DNA from: Paludibacter sp.
GTDB taxonomy: Bacteria; Bacteroidota; Bacteroidia; Bacteroidales; Paludibacteraceae
Assembly: GCA_031292575.1 (NCBI GenBank)
Contig: JARLGX010000010.1
Coordinates: forward strand, 1 to 64,000
Length of the DNA: 64,000 bases
Direction: 5' to 3'
The translations under genes and the position numbers were made by a program. Positions 47,451 to 57,615 of this stretch are shown here, one piece after another. How positions within the stretch are numbered: position 1 is the first letter of the stretch; the number at the start of each line of letters is the position of its first letter. The notes under the pieces were generated by a model that made no database searches, was not told where the DNA came from, and saw nothing but the letters and a program-made list of their open reading frames with translations.

Positions 47451-48137
47451 ATGAGTAAAATAATTGTCGCAATTGACGGTTTTTCTTCGTGTGGTAAAAG
47501 TACCATGGCGAAAGAATTGGCAAGTGAAGTTGGCTATATTTATGTAGACTCGGGCGCTATGTATCGCGCAGTGTCACTTTTTTGTATTCAAAATGGTTGG
47601 ATGACTCAAACTGTAATCAACACCGATGAGCTCGAGAAAAATATAAAATCCATTCATATTGAATTTAAAACCAATGCTGAAGGCAAATCCGAGACCTATT
47701 TAAATGGAAAGAATGTGGAAACTGAAATTAGAACACTTGAAGTCGCAAATGGTGCAAGCAGGGTTAGCACTATTGGTTTTGTTCGACATGAATTAGTTCG
47801 GCAACAGCAACTTATGGGCACTAAAAAGGGAATTGTAATGGATGGAAGGGATATTGGAACGGTGGTTTTTCCACAAGCTGAATTGAAGATTTTCGTGACT
47901 GCATCACCCGAAACCCGTGCTCAACGACGATTGGATGAAATGACGGGTAAAGGTGAAAAAGCAAATTTTGAAGAAGTTTTAGCAAATGTGAAAGAAAGAG
48001 ACGACCGCGATCAGAACAGAACTGAAAGCCCACTGCGTAAAGCTGAAGATGCAATTGTAATTGATAATTCTAACCTGACGCGGGAAGAACAACGCCAAAT
48101 TCTGCGAACTTTGTTTGACGAAAAAACGTTTAGTTGA
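47451..48137 (+). CDS. cmk: Cytidylate kinase
   Basis: A 228-residue CMP/dCMP kinase. The P-loop is DGFSSCGKSTMA at the N-terminus, followed by YVDSGAMYRAVSLF; MDGRDIGTVVFP and the LID-region Arg residues in DDRDQNRTESPLR are also present. The ATG at 47451 is preferred to a TTG at 47430, which would add NNIISI ahead of the conserved start. It lies between porQ and ispH, a common Bacteroidetes arrangement with ispH. Confidence 0.95.
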   Translation: MSKIIVAIDGFSSCGKSTMAKELASEVGYIYVDSGAMYRAVSLFCIQNGWMTQTVINTDELEKNIKSIHIEFKTNAEGKSETYLNGKNVETEIRTLEVANGASRVSTIGFVRHELVRQQQLMGTKKGIVMDGRDIGTVVFPQAELKIFVTASPETRAQRRLDEMTGKGEKANFEEVLANVKERDDRDQNRTESPLRKAEDAIVIDNSNLTREEQRQILRTLFDEKTFS

Positions 48138-48224
48138 TTTGCACTTTGGCCTTTTACATTTTGTTTGTTCCGAATGTTATTTGCCAATTGTGGATCGTAA
48201 ATGTTTAATTAGCAAATAAATAGT

Positions 48225-49106
48225 ATGCTTAATATAGAAATTGATAAAAAATCAGGTTTTTGTTTTGGTGTAGTAAAGGCCATTTCAAAAGCAGAAGAAG
48301 AATTAGCCAAAGGTGAAATTCTTTATTGTTTAGGTGATATTGTTCATAACGGACAAGAAGTAGAACGACTCTCACGGATGGGACTTAAAACGATTGATCA
48401 TGAACAGTTTGCACAACTTCATGATGCGAAAGTTTTATTGCGTGCGCACGGTGAACCGCCTCGTACTTACGAAATTGCGAAAGAAAATAATTTAACTCTT
48501 ATAGATGCATCATGTCCCGTTGTTCTGAAACTGCAAACACGAATTAAAAATGCTTACCGAGATGCCGCATCGCCCGACACTCAAATTGTTATTTATGGAG
48601 AAAAAGGTCATGCCGAAGTAAATGGTTTAGTAGGACAAACTGACGAAAAAGCAATCGTAATTGAAAGTGAAGCAGATATTAATAAATTGGATTTTAATAG
48701 AAAAATTCAATTATTTTCTCAAACAACAAAGTCGTTGGATGGATTTAATCACTTGGTAACAACTTTATCAAAAAAGGTCGAGAATAATGATAATTTCGAA
48801 TATTTTGATACAATTTGCAGACAAGTTGCAAACAGAATCCCAAATATTACTACCTTTGCAGAACAAAATGACATAATAATTTTTGTAAGTGGAAAAAAGA
48901 GTTCCAACGGCAAAGTTTTGTATGAGCATAGTAAAAAAATTAATCCAAATACTTATCTTGTGACTGAAGCAAATGAAGTTACTGAGTTAAATTTGAATTT
49001 GGAAAAGAAAATTGGTATTTGCGGAGCAACATCTACTCCGCGATGGTTGATGGAAGAAATTGCTGAAAAATTAAATGAACTTGCATTAAGTCAACAAATT
49101 AAATAA
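48225..49106 (+). CDS. ispH: 4-hydroxy-3-methylbut-2-enyl diphosphate reductase
   Basis: A 293-residue IspH (LytB), the last enzyme of the methylerythritol phosphate pathway, forming IPP and DMAPP. The three cluster-binding Cys lie in SGFCFGV (about 13), DASCPVV and DTICRQ. HNGQEVERL and RAHGEPPRTY carry the substrate His residues. It complements ispG at 29746. It lies 87 bp after cmk and 42 bp before pfkA, all on the same strand. Confidence 0.96.
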   Translation: MLNIEIDKKSGFCFGVVKAISKAEEELAKGEILYCLGDIVHNGQEVERLSRMGLKTIDHEQFAQLHDAKVLLRAHGEPPRTYEIAKENNLTLIDASCPVVLKLQTRIKNAYRDAASPDTQIVIYGEKGHAEVNGLVGQTDEKAIVIESEADINKLDFNRKIQLFSQTTKSLDGFNHLVTTLSKKVENNDNFEYFDTICRQVANRIPNITTFAEQNDIIIFVSGKKSSNGKVLYEHSKKINPNTYLVTEANEVTELNLNLEKKIGICGATSTPRWLMEEIAEKLNELALSQQIK

Positions 49107-49148
49107 GAAAACAAATAACGTTTTAAATATATATTTTTTAGCTTAGAA

Positions 49149-50132
49149 ATGAAATACGAAATTAAATGTATTGGTGTATTGACATCTGGAGGTGATTCTC
49201 CCGGAATGAATGCCGCAATTCGCTCGGTAACACGTGCAGCAATTTTTAATGGCATCCGGGTAAAAGCCATTTACAGGGGGTATAAAGGTTTAATTACGAA
49301 TGAAATCATAGAATTTCAAACTCAAAATGTAAGTAATATTATTCAGCAAGGAGGCACAATTTTAAAAAGTGCGCGCTGTGCCGAATTTAGAACGCCTGAA
49401 GGACGAAAACAGGCATATGAAAATATGAAAGCCGCCGAAATAGATGCATTGATTGTAATTGGTGGTGATGGTACTTTTACTGGTGCACGCATTTTTGCTC
49501 AAGAATACAATGTACCAATTGTAGGTCTTCCCGGAACAATTGATAACGACTTGTACGGAACTGATTCGACTATTGGTTACGATACGGCCTTGAATACAAT
49601 TATTGATGCGGTGGATAAAATTCGTGACACAGCTTCGTCGCACGAACGGCTGTTTTTTATTGAGGTGATGGGACGTGATGCAGGATTTCTGGCCTTAAAC
49701 AGTGCTTTGGCCTCGGGTGCGGAAGCAGCAATTATTCCCGAACGTGAAACCAAGGAAGACCAATTGGAAGAACTTATAAAAAATGGTTTCCGTAAATCAA
49801 AAAACAGCAGTATTGTCATTGTTGCCGAAAGCGATGTTACGGGAGGTGCTGCTGGATTAGCTGAACGTATGCGTGTTGAACATCCCGAATATGATGTAAG
49901 AGTAACGATTTTGGGTCATATCCAGCGCGGAGGTTCTCCTTCGGCATATGATCGGATTTTGGCCAGTAGAATGGGCGTTGCAGCTATCGATGCATTGTTA
50001 GACGAACAACGGAGTATAATGATTGGAATTGTGAATGATGTAATTGTTCATATCCCTTTCACTAAAGCAATTAAGGATGATAAACCAGTAAACGAAAATC
50101 TACTTGGCGTAATTCAGATATTGTCTATTTAA
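49149..50132 (+). CDS. pfkA: 6-phosphofructokinase
   Basis: A 327-residue PfkA-type kinase of glycolysis. Motifs include [44 protein letters not shown] (catalytic Asp in TIDND) and [11 protein letters not shown]. The Gly in GGDGT argues for ATP rather than pyrophosphate as donor, since pyrophosphate forms carry Asp there. It follows ispH by 42 bp. A 19-bp-arm palindrome lies between it and the next gene. Confidence 0.95.
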   Translation: MKYEIKCIGVLTSGGDSPGMNAAIRSVTRAAIFNGIRVKAIYRGYKGLITNEIIEFQTQNVSNIIQQGGTILKSARCAEFRTPEGRKQAYENMKAAEIDALIVIGGDGTFTGARIFAQEYNVPIVGLPGTIDNDLYGTDSTIGYDTALNTIIDAVDKIRDTASSHERLFFIEVMGRDAGFLALNSALASGAEAAIIPERETKEDQLEELIKNGFRKSKNSSIVIVAESDVTGGAAGLAERMRVEHPEYDVRVTILGHIQRGGSPSAYDRILASRMGVAAIDALLDEQRSIMIGIVNDVIVHIPFTKAIKDDKPVNENLLGVIQILSI

Positions 50133-50138
50133 TTATTT

Positions 50139-50211
50139 AAGTTACGGGTTACAAGTTGGCAAAAGAGATGAATTCTAAATCTCAAAAAGTTAAACTTGTA
50201 ACCCGTAACTT
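50139..50211. repeat. Palindromic repeat AAGTTACGGGTTACAAGTT
   Basis: Perfect 19-bp arms (50139-50157 and 50193-50211) with a 35-nt loop lie between pfkA and the phosphatase gene. The right arm is followed by a T-run, so it could terminate pfkA transcription. Related words occur before ispG (about 29714-29739). Confidence 0.75.
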
Positions 50212-50229
50212 TTTAATTTATAACTAACC

Positions 50230-50706
50230 ATGAAACAAACATCAATTCTTTTCGTTTGTCTCGGCAATATTTGTCGCTCACCTATGGCAGAGGGTGTTTT
50301 TCTGAGAATTCTTGAGAGGCAAAATGCTACTAAGTTTTTCAATATCGATTCTGCTGGATTGCTTGCGTTTCATCGAGGTGAATTGCCAGATAGTAGAATG
50401 CGTTATCATGCCGGAAAGCGTGGATATGAATTAATTCACCGTTCCAGACCATTTGGCAGAGATGATTTTGATCGCTTTGACATGATTATTGGCATGGACG
50501 AGCAGAATATTGACGGTTTGAAGCAAAAAGCCGAGACATTGGAGGAAGTAGCAAAAATTCACCGAATGACTGATTTTTGCATAAAAGTTCAGGCAACTCA
50601 CGTTCCCGATCCTTATTATGGTGGTGATCAGGGATTTGAAAATGTGATTGATTTGCTGGAGGATGCTTGCGAGGGTCTTTATGTGGCAATAAAAAATGAG
50701 GATTAA
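50230..50706 (+). CDS. Low-molecular-weight protein-tyrosine phosphatase
   Basis: A 158-residue LMW-PTP. The P-loop is VCLGNICRSP (nucleophile Cys about 10, second Cys about 15, Arg about 16). The general-acid loop is VPDPYYGGDQGF (Asp about 128). The length matches the family. Substrates may be tyrosine-phosphorylated kinases of exopolysaccharide systems or free phosphotyrosine; none is encoded nearby. It ends convergent to aroE. Confidence 0.93.
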   Translation: MKQTSILFVCLGNICRSPMAEGVFLRILERQNATKFFNIDSAGLLAFHRGELPDSRMRYHAGKRGYELIHRSRPFGRDDFDRFDMIIGMDEQNIDGLKQKAETLEEVAKIHRMTDFCIKVQATHVPDPYYGGDQGFENVIDLLEDACEGLYVAIKNED

Positions 50707-50725
50707 CAGGCATTTACTGCAACTC

Positions 50726-51472
50726 TCAATTTTTTTCAGAATTCCATATTTCCCATGCAGCCACAGCTTGACCAACCAACATTCCTTCTCCATTTATTGC
50801 TTGAGCTCCTTGCTCTTTGCCTTTTTTTAGGAATAAGGTTTCTGCAGGATTGTAAACCACATCGAAAAGAAGATGATTTTCGGTAAGAAATTGATATGGA
50901 ATATCAGGACATTCGGCCGAATGAGGAAAAGTTCCGACAGGCGATGCATTAATAATAACTAAATTTTCAGTTATTATTTCTTTGTTTAATTCACTGTAAA
51001 CCAATGTTTCTGATTTCTTTGTTCGAGAAACAAAAGTAGTTTCAATTCCATTTTTATGTAAAATATAATCAATGGCTTTTGAAGCTCCACCTGTTCCCAG
51101 AATTAGGGCTTTTGTGTGGTAGGCTTTCAAAAAAGGTTTAAGCGAATGTTCAAATCCTATCGCGTCGGAATTGTATCCTTTCAATTTCAATTTACCATCC
51201 TGTCGAATAAATTTGATAACATTTACAGCCCCGATTTTTGTTGCAGTTTCGTCCAATTCGTCCAGATAGTTTATAACTTTTTCTTTATATGGAATTGTTA
51301 CGTTTAACCCGCTAAGTTCGTGTTTTTTAATTAATAATTCAAATTCAGAGATGGTTGGAAGCTCAAATAAATCATATCTTGCATCGATTTTTTCCAATTC
51401 AAATTTTTCAGTGAAATATTTTTTTGAAAATGAATGTCCCAATGGGAAACCGATTAAACCAAACTGTTTCAT
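50726..51472 (-). CDS. aroE: Shikimate dehydrogenase
   Basis: A 248-residue AroE, NADP-dependent, making shikimate. The N-terminal substrate motif is PLGHSFSKKYF, followed by NVTIPYKE with the catalytic Lys. The nucleotide-binding loop is LGTGGASKAIDYIL, and EGMLVGQA lies near the C-terminus. It is slightly shorter than the E. coli enzyme. Its ATG overlaps the stop of the dedA gene as ATGA, so the two are translationally coupled. Confidence 0.95.
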   Translation of the reverse strand: MKQFGLIGFPLGHSFSKKYFTEKFELEKIDARYDLFELPTISEFELLIKKHELSGLNVTIPYKEKVINYLDELDETATKIGAVNVIKFIRQDGKLKLKGYNSDAIGFEHSLKPFLKAYHTKALILGTGGASKAIDYILHKNGIETTFVSRTKKSETLVYSELNKEIITENLVIINASPVGTFPHSAECPDIPYQFLTENHLLFDVVYNPAETLFLKKGKEQGAQAINGEGMLVGQAVAAWEIWNSEKN

Positions 51473-52197
51473 TTGCTTATCGTTTTTTTACGGGTTGTTT
51501 TAAATATAAGCCAACCAAGTAAGATAACTCCAATTCCCAAAAACAAATAAGACAATTCGTGGCTATATTTATTGATGATATTTTGTTGTCCGTGTGCCAA
51601 ATAACCAAGCAAAGCCAACGCGCAATTCCAAAGTCCGGCTCCCAATGCAGTATAAAGAATGAAGTTGAAATAATTCATTTTGGCTAAACCGGCTGGGATG
51701 GAAATCAGGTGGCGAATAACCGGAATAAATCGTCCCACAAAGGTTGAAGTTTTACCATGTTCATTGAAAAAGGTTTCAGCATTTTTAATTTTATCACTGC
51801 TTAGTAAGAATAATTTGCCTATTCTGCTATCTGCAAATTTGTAAACTACAAACCGACCCAACCACATTGACATAAAATAGTTAAAAGATGCGCCAATCAA
51901 CGCTCCAATTGTTCCGAAAAGTATAATTAAAAAGATATTTAAATGGCTGTCGGGTTCTAAAGCTACAAACACGGCTGGTGGAATCACAATTTCAGAAGGG
52001 AGTGGAAGTATTGAACTTTCGCAAGCCATCAATGCTGTGATACTGTAATAATTAGTATTGTCTTTGTACCAAATTTCTATCCGTTGTATAATAGAAAGCG
52101 AATCAGTTGGAGTAGTTACAGGTTGAATGGCTGAGTTTGCTTTTAAAGCACTTATTGAAAATACGAGTAGTAATAAGATTATAATTTTTTTTGTCAT
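51469..52197 (-). CDS. DedA-family membrane protein
   Basis: A 242-residue membrane protein of the DedA group, linked to undecaprenyl phosphate or phospholipid flipping. A signal-like N-terminal helix (about 1-20) is unusual and precedes the DedA core: ESSILPLPSEIVIPPA, then SMWLGRFVVYKF and FVGRFIPVIRHLISIPAGLAKM with the conserved Arg residues. About five hydrophobic segments are seen. It lies 16 bp after the TPR gene on the same strand and overlaps aroE. Confidence 0.88.
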   Translation of the reverse strand: MTKKIIILLLLVFSISALKANSAIQPVTTPTDSLSIIQRIEIWYKDNTNYYSITALMACESSILPLPSEIVIPPAVFVALEPDSHLNIFLIILFGTIGALIGASFNYFMSMWLGRFVVYKFADSRIGKLFLLSSDKIKNAETFFNEHGKTSTFVGRFIPVIRHLISIPAGLAKMNYFNFILYTALGAGLWNCALALLGYLAHGQQNIINKYSHELSYLFLGIGVILLGWLIFKTTRKKTISK

Positions 52198-52213
52198 TTT
52201 TTCTATATTCTGT

Positions 52214-53602
52214 TTATTTATCTAGTAAATTTAAATCAATGGCTTCGGGACATAGTTCAAAAAATAATGGAGAGGCAGTTTCATTTTCATCAATGGCAAC
52301 TTGAAGATAGGTTTTTGCCTTTGTCAAATCTCCAATTTTGAAATAGGATACCGCAATAAACATATTCACAAATTCCAGGTTATTGTCCAAATCTTCGGCA
52401 GCAAGGTAGTATTTAATTGCCAGCTCATATTCCGCTTTTTCCAAACATATATTTGCAATTGCCATTAACGTATCAGGTTGATCGGGATCAATTGTAATTG
52501 CTTTTATATAAGCCATCATTGCGTTGTCAATATCTTCCAATCCGATATAAGCTTCGGCCAGATAAACCCAGGCATCAGAAGTCTCTTTGTTAATTTCTAA
52601 AGCTTGTTTGATATAAACCATACTTTCGGCAAATTTTTCTTGTTCCAAAAAACAAATGCCTAGGCCTGTTAATGCATCGTAATTTTCGGAATGTGCACTC
52701 AGCGATTGCTTGTAATATAAAATTGATTCTTCATACCTTTCTAATTTTTCGTAACATTCTGCTATGAAAATATCGGTTTGCCAATTGTACGAAGTCATTT
52801 TTTTGTAATCCTGATAAGCCTCAATAGCTTGTTCAAATTGGTCGAGTTGAAAAAGTACATGCGCCTTTTGGAGACAAGTTAATGAATCATTTTCGTCAAT
52901 TGCTAAGGCAAAATCATACGCTTCAAGTGCATTCGGAAATTCTTGCCGGGCGAAGTAAAGTTGTCCGAGATTAAACCACGCTTCACTTGCAAACGGGTCA
53001 ATTGTGACTATTTTGTTATTGATAATAATAGCTTTGTTAAACTCATCATTCTGCTCATAACAAAAAGCCAGTTCGTAGAGTAAATCAATATTTTTAGGGT
53101 TATATTTATAACCTCTTTCGAGCAATTCCAAAGCTACATTATATTCACCCTGACCGAGATATATGAAAGCAATATCCAAACAAACATTATCCAAATCATC
53201 CGATTCGTCCGAAACTAATTTGTCGGAAAGAATACGTGCTTCTTTTTGGCGCTCAAGTTTTAATAATACTTCGATTTTCAAAAGTATCACTTCGTAATCT
53301 GTTGACTCAGCGAGGGAGTCGAGCATTCGAAATGCTTTTAAATCGTCGCCGGTTGCAAGGTATATTTTTGCACGTTTGGTTTTCAGTGCGGTGTTGTTTG
53401 GATGTAATTGCAATCCCAGTTCGAGTGCTTTAGTGCAATCTTTGGTTCGTCCATGGCGCAGATAATATTCCACAATATTTTCCAGCTCTTCCACATCGAA
53501 ATATCCTGTGGCAGTTCCCGATAAAAATTGTTCGTATCGTTTTACTATATCGCTGGATTCATCATCCACCGGAAAAGATAATTTTCGGCTCATATCTTTC
53601 AT
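52214..53602 (-). CDS. Tetratricopeptide repeat protein
   Basis: A protein of about 462 residues composed almost wholly of TPR units (about ten), for example AWFNLGQLYFARQEFPNALE and DALTGLGICFLEQEKFAES. There is no signal peptide, so it is probably cytosolic and acts as a protein-binding scaffold. I place the start at the ATG at 53602 (MKDMSRKLSF); ATG 53593 is equally possible, and the longer frame to 53632 is less likely. It is co-directional with dedA and aroE. No partner is evident. Confidence 0.85.
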   Translation of the reverse strand: MKDMSRKLSFPVDDESSDIVKRYEQFLSGTATGYFDVEELENIVEYYLRHGRTKDCTKALELGLQLHPNNTALKTKRAKIYLATGDDLKAFRMLDSLAESTDYEVILLKIEVLLKLERQKEARILSDKLVSDESDDLDNVCLDIAFIYLGQGEYNVALELLERGYKYNPKNIDLLYELAFCYEQNDEFNKAIIINNKIVTIDPFASEAWFNLGQLYFARQEFPNALEAYDFALAIDENDSLTCLQKAHVLFQLDQFEQAIEAYQDYKKMTSYNWQTDIFIAECYEKLERYEESILYYKQSLSAHSENYDALTGLGICFLEQEKFAESMVYIKQALEINKETSDAWVYLAEAYIGLEDIDNAMMAYIKAITIDPDQPDTLMAIANICLEKAEYELAIKYYLAAEDLDNNLEFVNMFIAVSYFKIGDLTKAKTYLQVAIDENETASPLFFELCPEAIDLNLLDK

Positions 53603-53832
53603 TTTTCTGCAAAAATAGTGTATTAAATGCAATTGAGTAAATCGTTCACATAAAAGTTATTAACAACGAATGCTAATTGAATGTAAAATCTACATACCAA
53701 CATCTGTTTTTTTACGTTTTAGGAATGATATTTGATAAAGCTCAAGAGTCAACGAAAAAAGTGAAAGTTATTACAATTAGGTTTCTTCTTACTTTGAACT
53801 TTCTTCCTTTTTACTTTCAAACTAATTATTCG

Positions 53833-53840
53833 TATCTTTG
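53833..53840 (+). promoter_or_regulatory. Candidate -7 box of Nudix gene
   Basis: TATCTTTG matches TAnnTTTG, 28 bp before the Nudix ATG. Confidence 0.5.
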
Positions 53841-53868
53841 TGTCATATCCTAACCAATTTTTATTCTT

Positions 53869-54384
53869 ATGCATTTTTCAGCATTATTCACACACTGTCC
53901 GGTTTGCGGATCAGAAAAATTCAGTCAGAACAACATAAAATCAAAACATTGCGAGTCGTGTGGTTTTGTTTTTTATATGAACGCATCCGCATCTGTGGCA
54001 GCTTTTATAGAGAACAACTCAGGGGAATTATTGGTTTGCCTGCGTGGTAAAGAACCCGAAAAAGGCACATTTGATTTGCCGGGTGGGTTTGTTGACGATG
54101 ATGAAACTGCCGAAGATGCTGTAAGTCGCGAAATTGCCGAAGAGTTACATGCGAAAGTAATTAAGTCGGATTACCTATTCTCATTACCAAATCTGTATGA
54201 ATACAGCGGATTAACCGTTCCAACGTTGGATATGTTTTTTGGATGTAAATTAGAAGACATGACAAATTTACACCCTTCTGACGATGTCGCCGATTGTTTC
54301 TTTGTTCCGCTGAATGAACTGAACCCTGAACTTTTTGGTTTAAAGTCAATAAAAAAAGCCGTGTCGATGTATTTAAATAAATAA
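53869..54384 (+). CDS. Nudix hydrolase with N-terminal zinc ribbon
   Basis: A 171-residue Nudix enzyme. A zinc-ribbon motif CPVC-x19-CESC (about 10-36) precedes the catalytic domain. The Nudix box is GGFVDDDETAEDAVSREIAEEL (about 72-93), with all catalytic Glu residues. The zinc ribbon recalls NudC-type NADH pyrophosphatases, but the protein is shorter and the substrate is uncertain. It is followed by the large TPR gene after 24 bp, probably one transcript. Confidence 0.9.
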   Translation: MHFSALFTHCPVCGSEKFSQNNIKSKHCESCGFVFYMNASASVAAFIENNSGELLVCLRGKEPEKGTFDLPGGFVDDDETAEDAVSREIAEELHAKVIKSDYLFSLPNLYEYSGLTVPTLDMFFGCKLEDMTNLHPSDDVADCFFVPLNELNPELFGLKSIKKAVSMYLNK

Positions 54385-54408
54385 CACGCATTTCAATCAA
54401 ATGTAAAT

Positions 54409-57400
54409 ATGAAAAATATTAGCAGCATGACAAAAAAAATTATTGTTTTAAGTTTACTCATAAATCTAAGTTTTGTTGCGTTGAAGGCCCAGCAAACACT
54501 GATATTTTCTAATTCCGATGCACAATTCAATCAAGGAAAAGAACTTTTCGTTGAGCGTAAATTTGCTGCTTCCTACCGGAGTTTTGAAGACTTTCTGAAA
54601 ACGGCAGGTACCAATGAAGTGGGTCAAATTCAGGAGGCACAATACTATTTAGCTGCAAATGCTTTCGAACTGCGCCAGCAAAATGCAGAAGATTTGTTGA
54701 AAAATCATTTGACAATATATCCTTACACGCCATTCTTAGATCCAATAAACGATATGCTTGGAATTCTTGAATTTGAAAAAAAGAATTTTAAACAAGCGAT
54801 GGTTTATTTTAATCAGGTGAATGAAGATCATCTGGGTGAGTCTGAAACCGCTGAATTTTTATTTTCGAAGGGTTATGCTTGCATTGAAACTAAAAACTAT
54901 GTATTGGCATTGTCAACTTTTAAGAATTTGAAAGAAATGAACACCCGTTATAATTTGTCGTCAACTTATTATTACGCTTACACACAATACTGCCTCGGAA
55001 ATTACAAAGAAGCTTTGCCTGATTTTTTGAAATTAGAAAACAATCCGGCTTATAAAAGTATTGTGCCATATTACATAGTGCAGATTTACTATGCTCAGAA
55101 AGATTATGACCAACTCAATGATCGGGCAGAACAAATACTCAAGGACAATCCTGATAATAAAAATAATGCCGAAATTTATCGCATTGCAGGGCAAATAGCT
55201 TACCGGAAAGGCGATTACAGCAAAGCTATCGGTTATTTGAAAAGTTATGAGAAATTGTTCCCAAAAGTGTTGCGCAGCGATATGTATTTGTTAGGCTTGT
55301 CCTATTATGAAACAAAAGATTATGCCAATGCAGTTCAGTATTTGTCAAAGGCTACTACCGAAAAAGATGAAATGACCGAAAACGCCTATTTGCACCTGGG
55401 TAATTCGTACATAAAACTGAAAGATTATACTAACGCCAAACTGGCATACGAAGCAGCTTTGCGTACCAATTTTAATAAAACCGTACGGGAAGAAGCCATG
55501 TTTAATTATGCGCTTACTTCGTATGAAAGCACATCAGCATTTGGAGAATCTATTTCGGCATTTGAACAGTTTTTGACTGAATTTCCCGATTCGAAATATG
55601 TGGATAGAGCCTATGATTATTTGTCGTCGGTGTATATGACTACAAGAAATTACGATGCGGCTTATCAATCTATTTTAAAAATAAAATCGCCCAATGCTAA
55701 ACTGCTTGAAACAAAGCAATACTTGTTATATCAGTTGGGAACAGAGGCGTTTGTACAAAATAATCTGAATAAAGCCATCGAAAACTTCTCACTTTCCTTG
55801 CAAAGTTCATCTACCGGAAAGTATTCGGCCGAATGCTTTTATTGGCGAGCCGAGAGTTATTATCGTACCAACAGGTTGGATTTAGCTATTCACGATTTAA
55901 AAGCATTTTTCAATGACCGGTATTCAAAAACGAGCGAAAACAGAGCTGCTGCAAATTATTCGTTGGCCTATGTTTATTTTTCAAAGAAGAATTACGCCGA
56001 ATCGCTCACCTGGTTTTTGAAATACCTGGAGGCTGAAACAAATCAGAATGCAAATACAGTTCCCGATGCATTGAATCGGATTGGTGACTGCTATTTTAAC
56101 TCCCGAAATCTAACTAAAGCACAAGCTTATTACAATAAAGCCGCTGCCGAAAGTCCGAATACTGCTGACTATGCCTTGTTTCAATCGGCTTATGTTTCTG
56201 GTTTGCAGAAAAACTATACTGAAAAAATTGATAAACTGGAAAGCTTGATAAGTCAATATCCAAAATCGGAATATACTGCTGAAGCAATGTATGAAATTGG
56301 TCGTTCGTATTTAATGATGAATAACAATACGAAAACCATTGCCACTTATCAAAGGCTTCTCAATAGTCAGCCGAAAAGCGACATGGCACGCAAGGCTGCC
56401 CTTGAAATAGGTATGATTTATTACAACGAAAAACAAAACGATCAGGCCATTGCTGCTTACAAAAATGTCATTGCGCAATATCCTGGAACTGACGAAGCAA
56501 ACACGGCTATGGAAAGCCTGCAAACTGCTTACATCGAAACTAACAATGTAGCATCGTATCTTGCATATACCAAAACGCTGGGGCATGGAGTAAAGTCTAT
56601 TACAGCCAATTTGGAGGACTCCATATCTTATCTTGCCTCTGAAAAACAATATATGAATGCCGGTTACGATCAAGCCATTATTGGTATGCAGAACTATCTG
56701 AACAAATTCTGCCCCGGAGGCAAGTATTGTACCATTGCTCAGTATTATCTGGCTGACAGTTATTACCGCACAAATGATAAAGCCAATGCAATGAAAGCAT
56801 ATCAGGCACTTTTGAAAATCGAAGGAAATCAATATATTGAAGAAGCAACACTTCGTTGTGCCGGAATTGCCTACGATCAGAAGGATTATGCCACCGCGTT
56901 GAATTATTTTAAACAATTGCAAACAGTGGCTCAAACCGCCGATAATAAAAATGTAGGACGACTGGGTGTATTGCGATGCAGCTATTTCCTTAATGATTAT
57001 CAGACTACAATAAGCATTGTTAATGATATTATGGCCGATCCGCATTCGAGTGACGAATTGAAGTCGGAAGCACTGTACAACCGTGCTAAAGCCTATTTGG
57101 CTTTGAAACAACAACCTGAAGCTGAAGCCGATTTGAAAGTACTGGCTGCCGATACACGAACTTCAACCGGTGCGGAAGCGAAGTATTTATTGGCAAATTT
57201 ATATTTCGACCAGGGTAAAATGGACGAAGCCGAAGCCGAAGTACTCGACTTTGCCAAAAAGAATACACCGTATCAATTCTGGTTAGCACGTAGTTTCGTT
57301 TTGTTGGCTGATGTGTATATCAAACAAAATAACGATTTTCAGGCAAAACAATACCTGCTTAGTTTGCAACGAAACTATAAAACGGCCGATGAAATTCAGA

Positions 57401-57462
57401 CTTTGATTACCGATAGGTTGAATGGTATTACCCTGCGTGAAAAGAATACAATTATTAATTAA
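54409..57462 (+). CDS. Large exported tetratricopeptide repeat protein
   Basis: A 1017-residue protein with an N-terminal signal peptide (cleaved near ALKAQQ, about residue 28) and then about 20 or more TPR units across the whole chain, for example QAMVYFNQV and KAIGYLKSYEKLFP. It is predicted periplasmic or attached to the outer membrane. The ATG at 54409 is used; ATG 54427 (MTKK) would give a more standard signal peptide. A beta-barrel gene follows after 153 bp, and such TPR/barrel pairs recur in Bacteroidetes envelopes. Its role is unknown. Confidence 0.85.
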   Translation: MKNISSMTKKIIVLSLLINLSFVALKAQQTLIFSNSDAQFNQGKELFVERKFAASYRSFEDFLKTAGTNEVGQIQEAQYYLAANAFELRQQNAEDLLKNHLTIYPYTPFLDPINDMLGILEFEKKNFKQAMVYFNQVNEDHLGESETAEFLFSKGYACIETKNYVLALSTFKNLKEMNTRYNLSSTYYYAYTQYCLGNYKEALPDFLKLENNPAYKSIVPYYIVQIYYAQKDYDQLNDRAEQILKDNPDNKNNAEIYRIAGQIAYRKGDYSKAIGYLKSYEKLFPKVLRSDMYLLGLSYYETKDYANAVQYLSKATTEKDEMTENAYLHLGNSYIKLKDYTNAKLAYEAALRTNFNKTVREEAMFNYALTSYESTSAFGESISAFEQFLTEFPDSKYVDRAYDYLSSVYMTTRNYDAAYQSILKIKSPNAKLLETKQYLLYQLGTEAFVQNNLNKAIENFSLSLQSSSTGKYSAECFYWRAESYYRTNRLDLAIHDLKAFFNDRYSKTSENRAAANYSLAYVYFSKKNYAESLTWFLKYLEAETNQNANTVPDALNRIGDCYFNSRNLTKAQAYYNKAAAESPNTADYALFQSAYVSGLQKNYTEKIDKLESLISQYPKSEYTAEAMYEIGRSYLMMNNNTKTIATYQRLLNSQPKSDMARKAALEIGMIYYNEKQNDQAIAAYKNVIAQYPGTDEANTAMESLQTAYIETNNVASYLAYTKTLGHGVKSITANLEDSISYLASEKQYMNAGYDQAIIGMQNYLNKFCPGGKYCTIAQYYLADSYYRTNDKANAMKAYQALLKIEGNQYIEEATLRCAGIAYDQKDYATALNYFKQLQTVAQTADNKNVGRLGVLRCSYFLNDYQTTISIVNDIMADPHSSDELKSEALYNRAKAYLALKQQPEAEADLKVLAADTRTSTGAEAKYLLANLYFDQGKMDEAEAEVLDFAKKNTPYQFWLARSFVLLADVYIKQNNDFQAKQYLLSLQRNYKTADEIQTLITDRLNGITLREKNTIIN

Positions 57463-57615
57463 TAACGATTGGTCAACACTAATCAGTTTTTTCGATTCAA
57501 AAACTCAATGATTCAAAAATTCTTATGAAACGAGCATGAATAAGGAGATTCACCAAGAGGTATGAAAATCCGACATGTGAGTTCCATGCGACAACTAAAA
57601 AACAATTATTTACGC

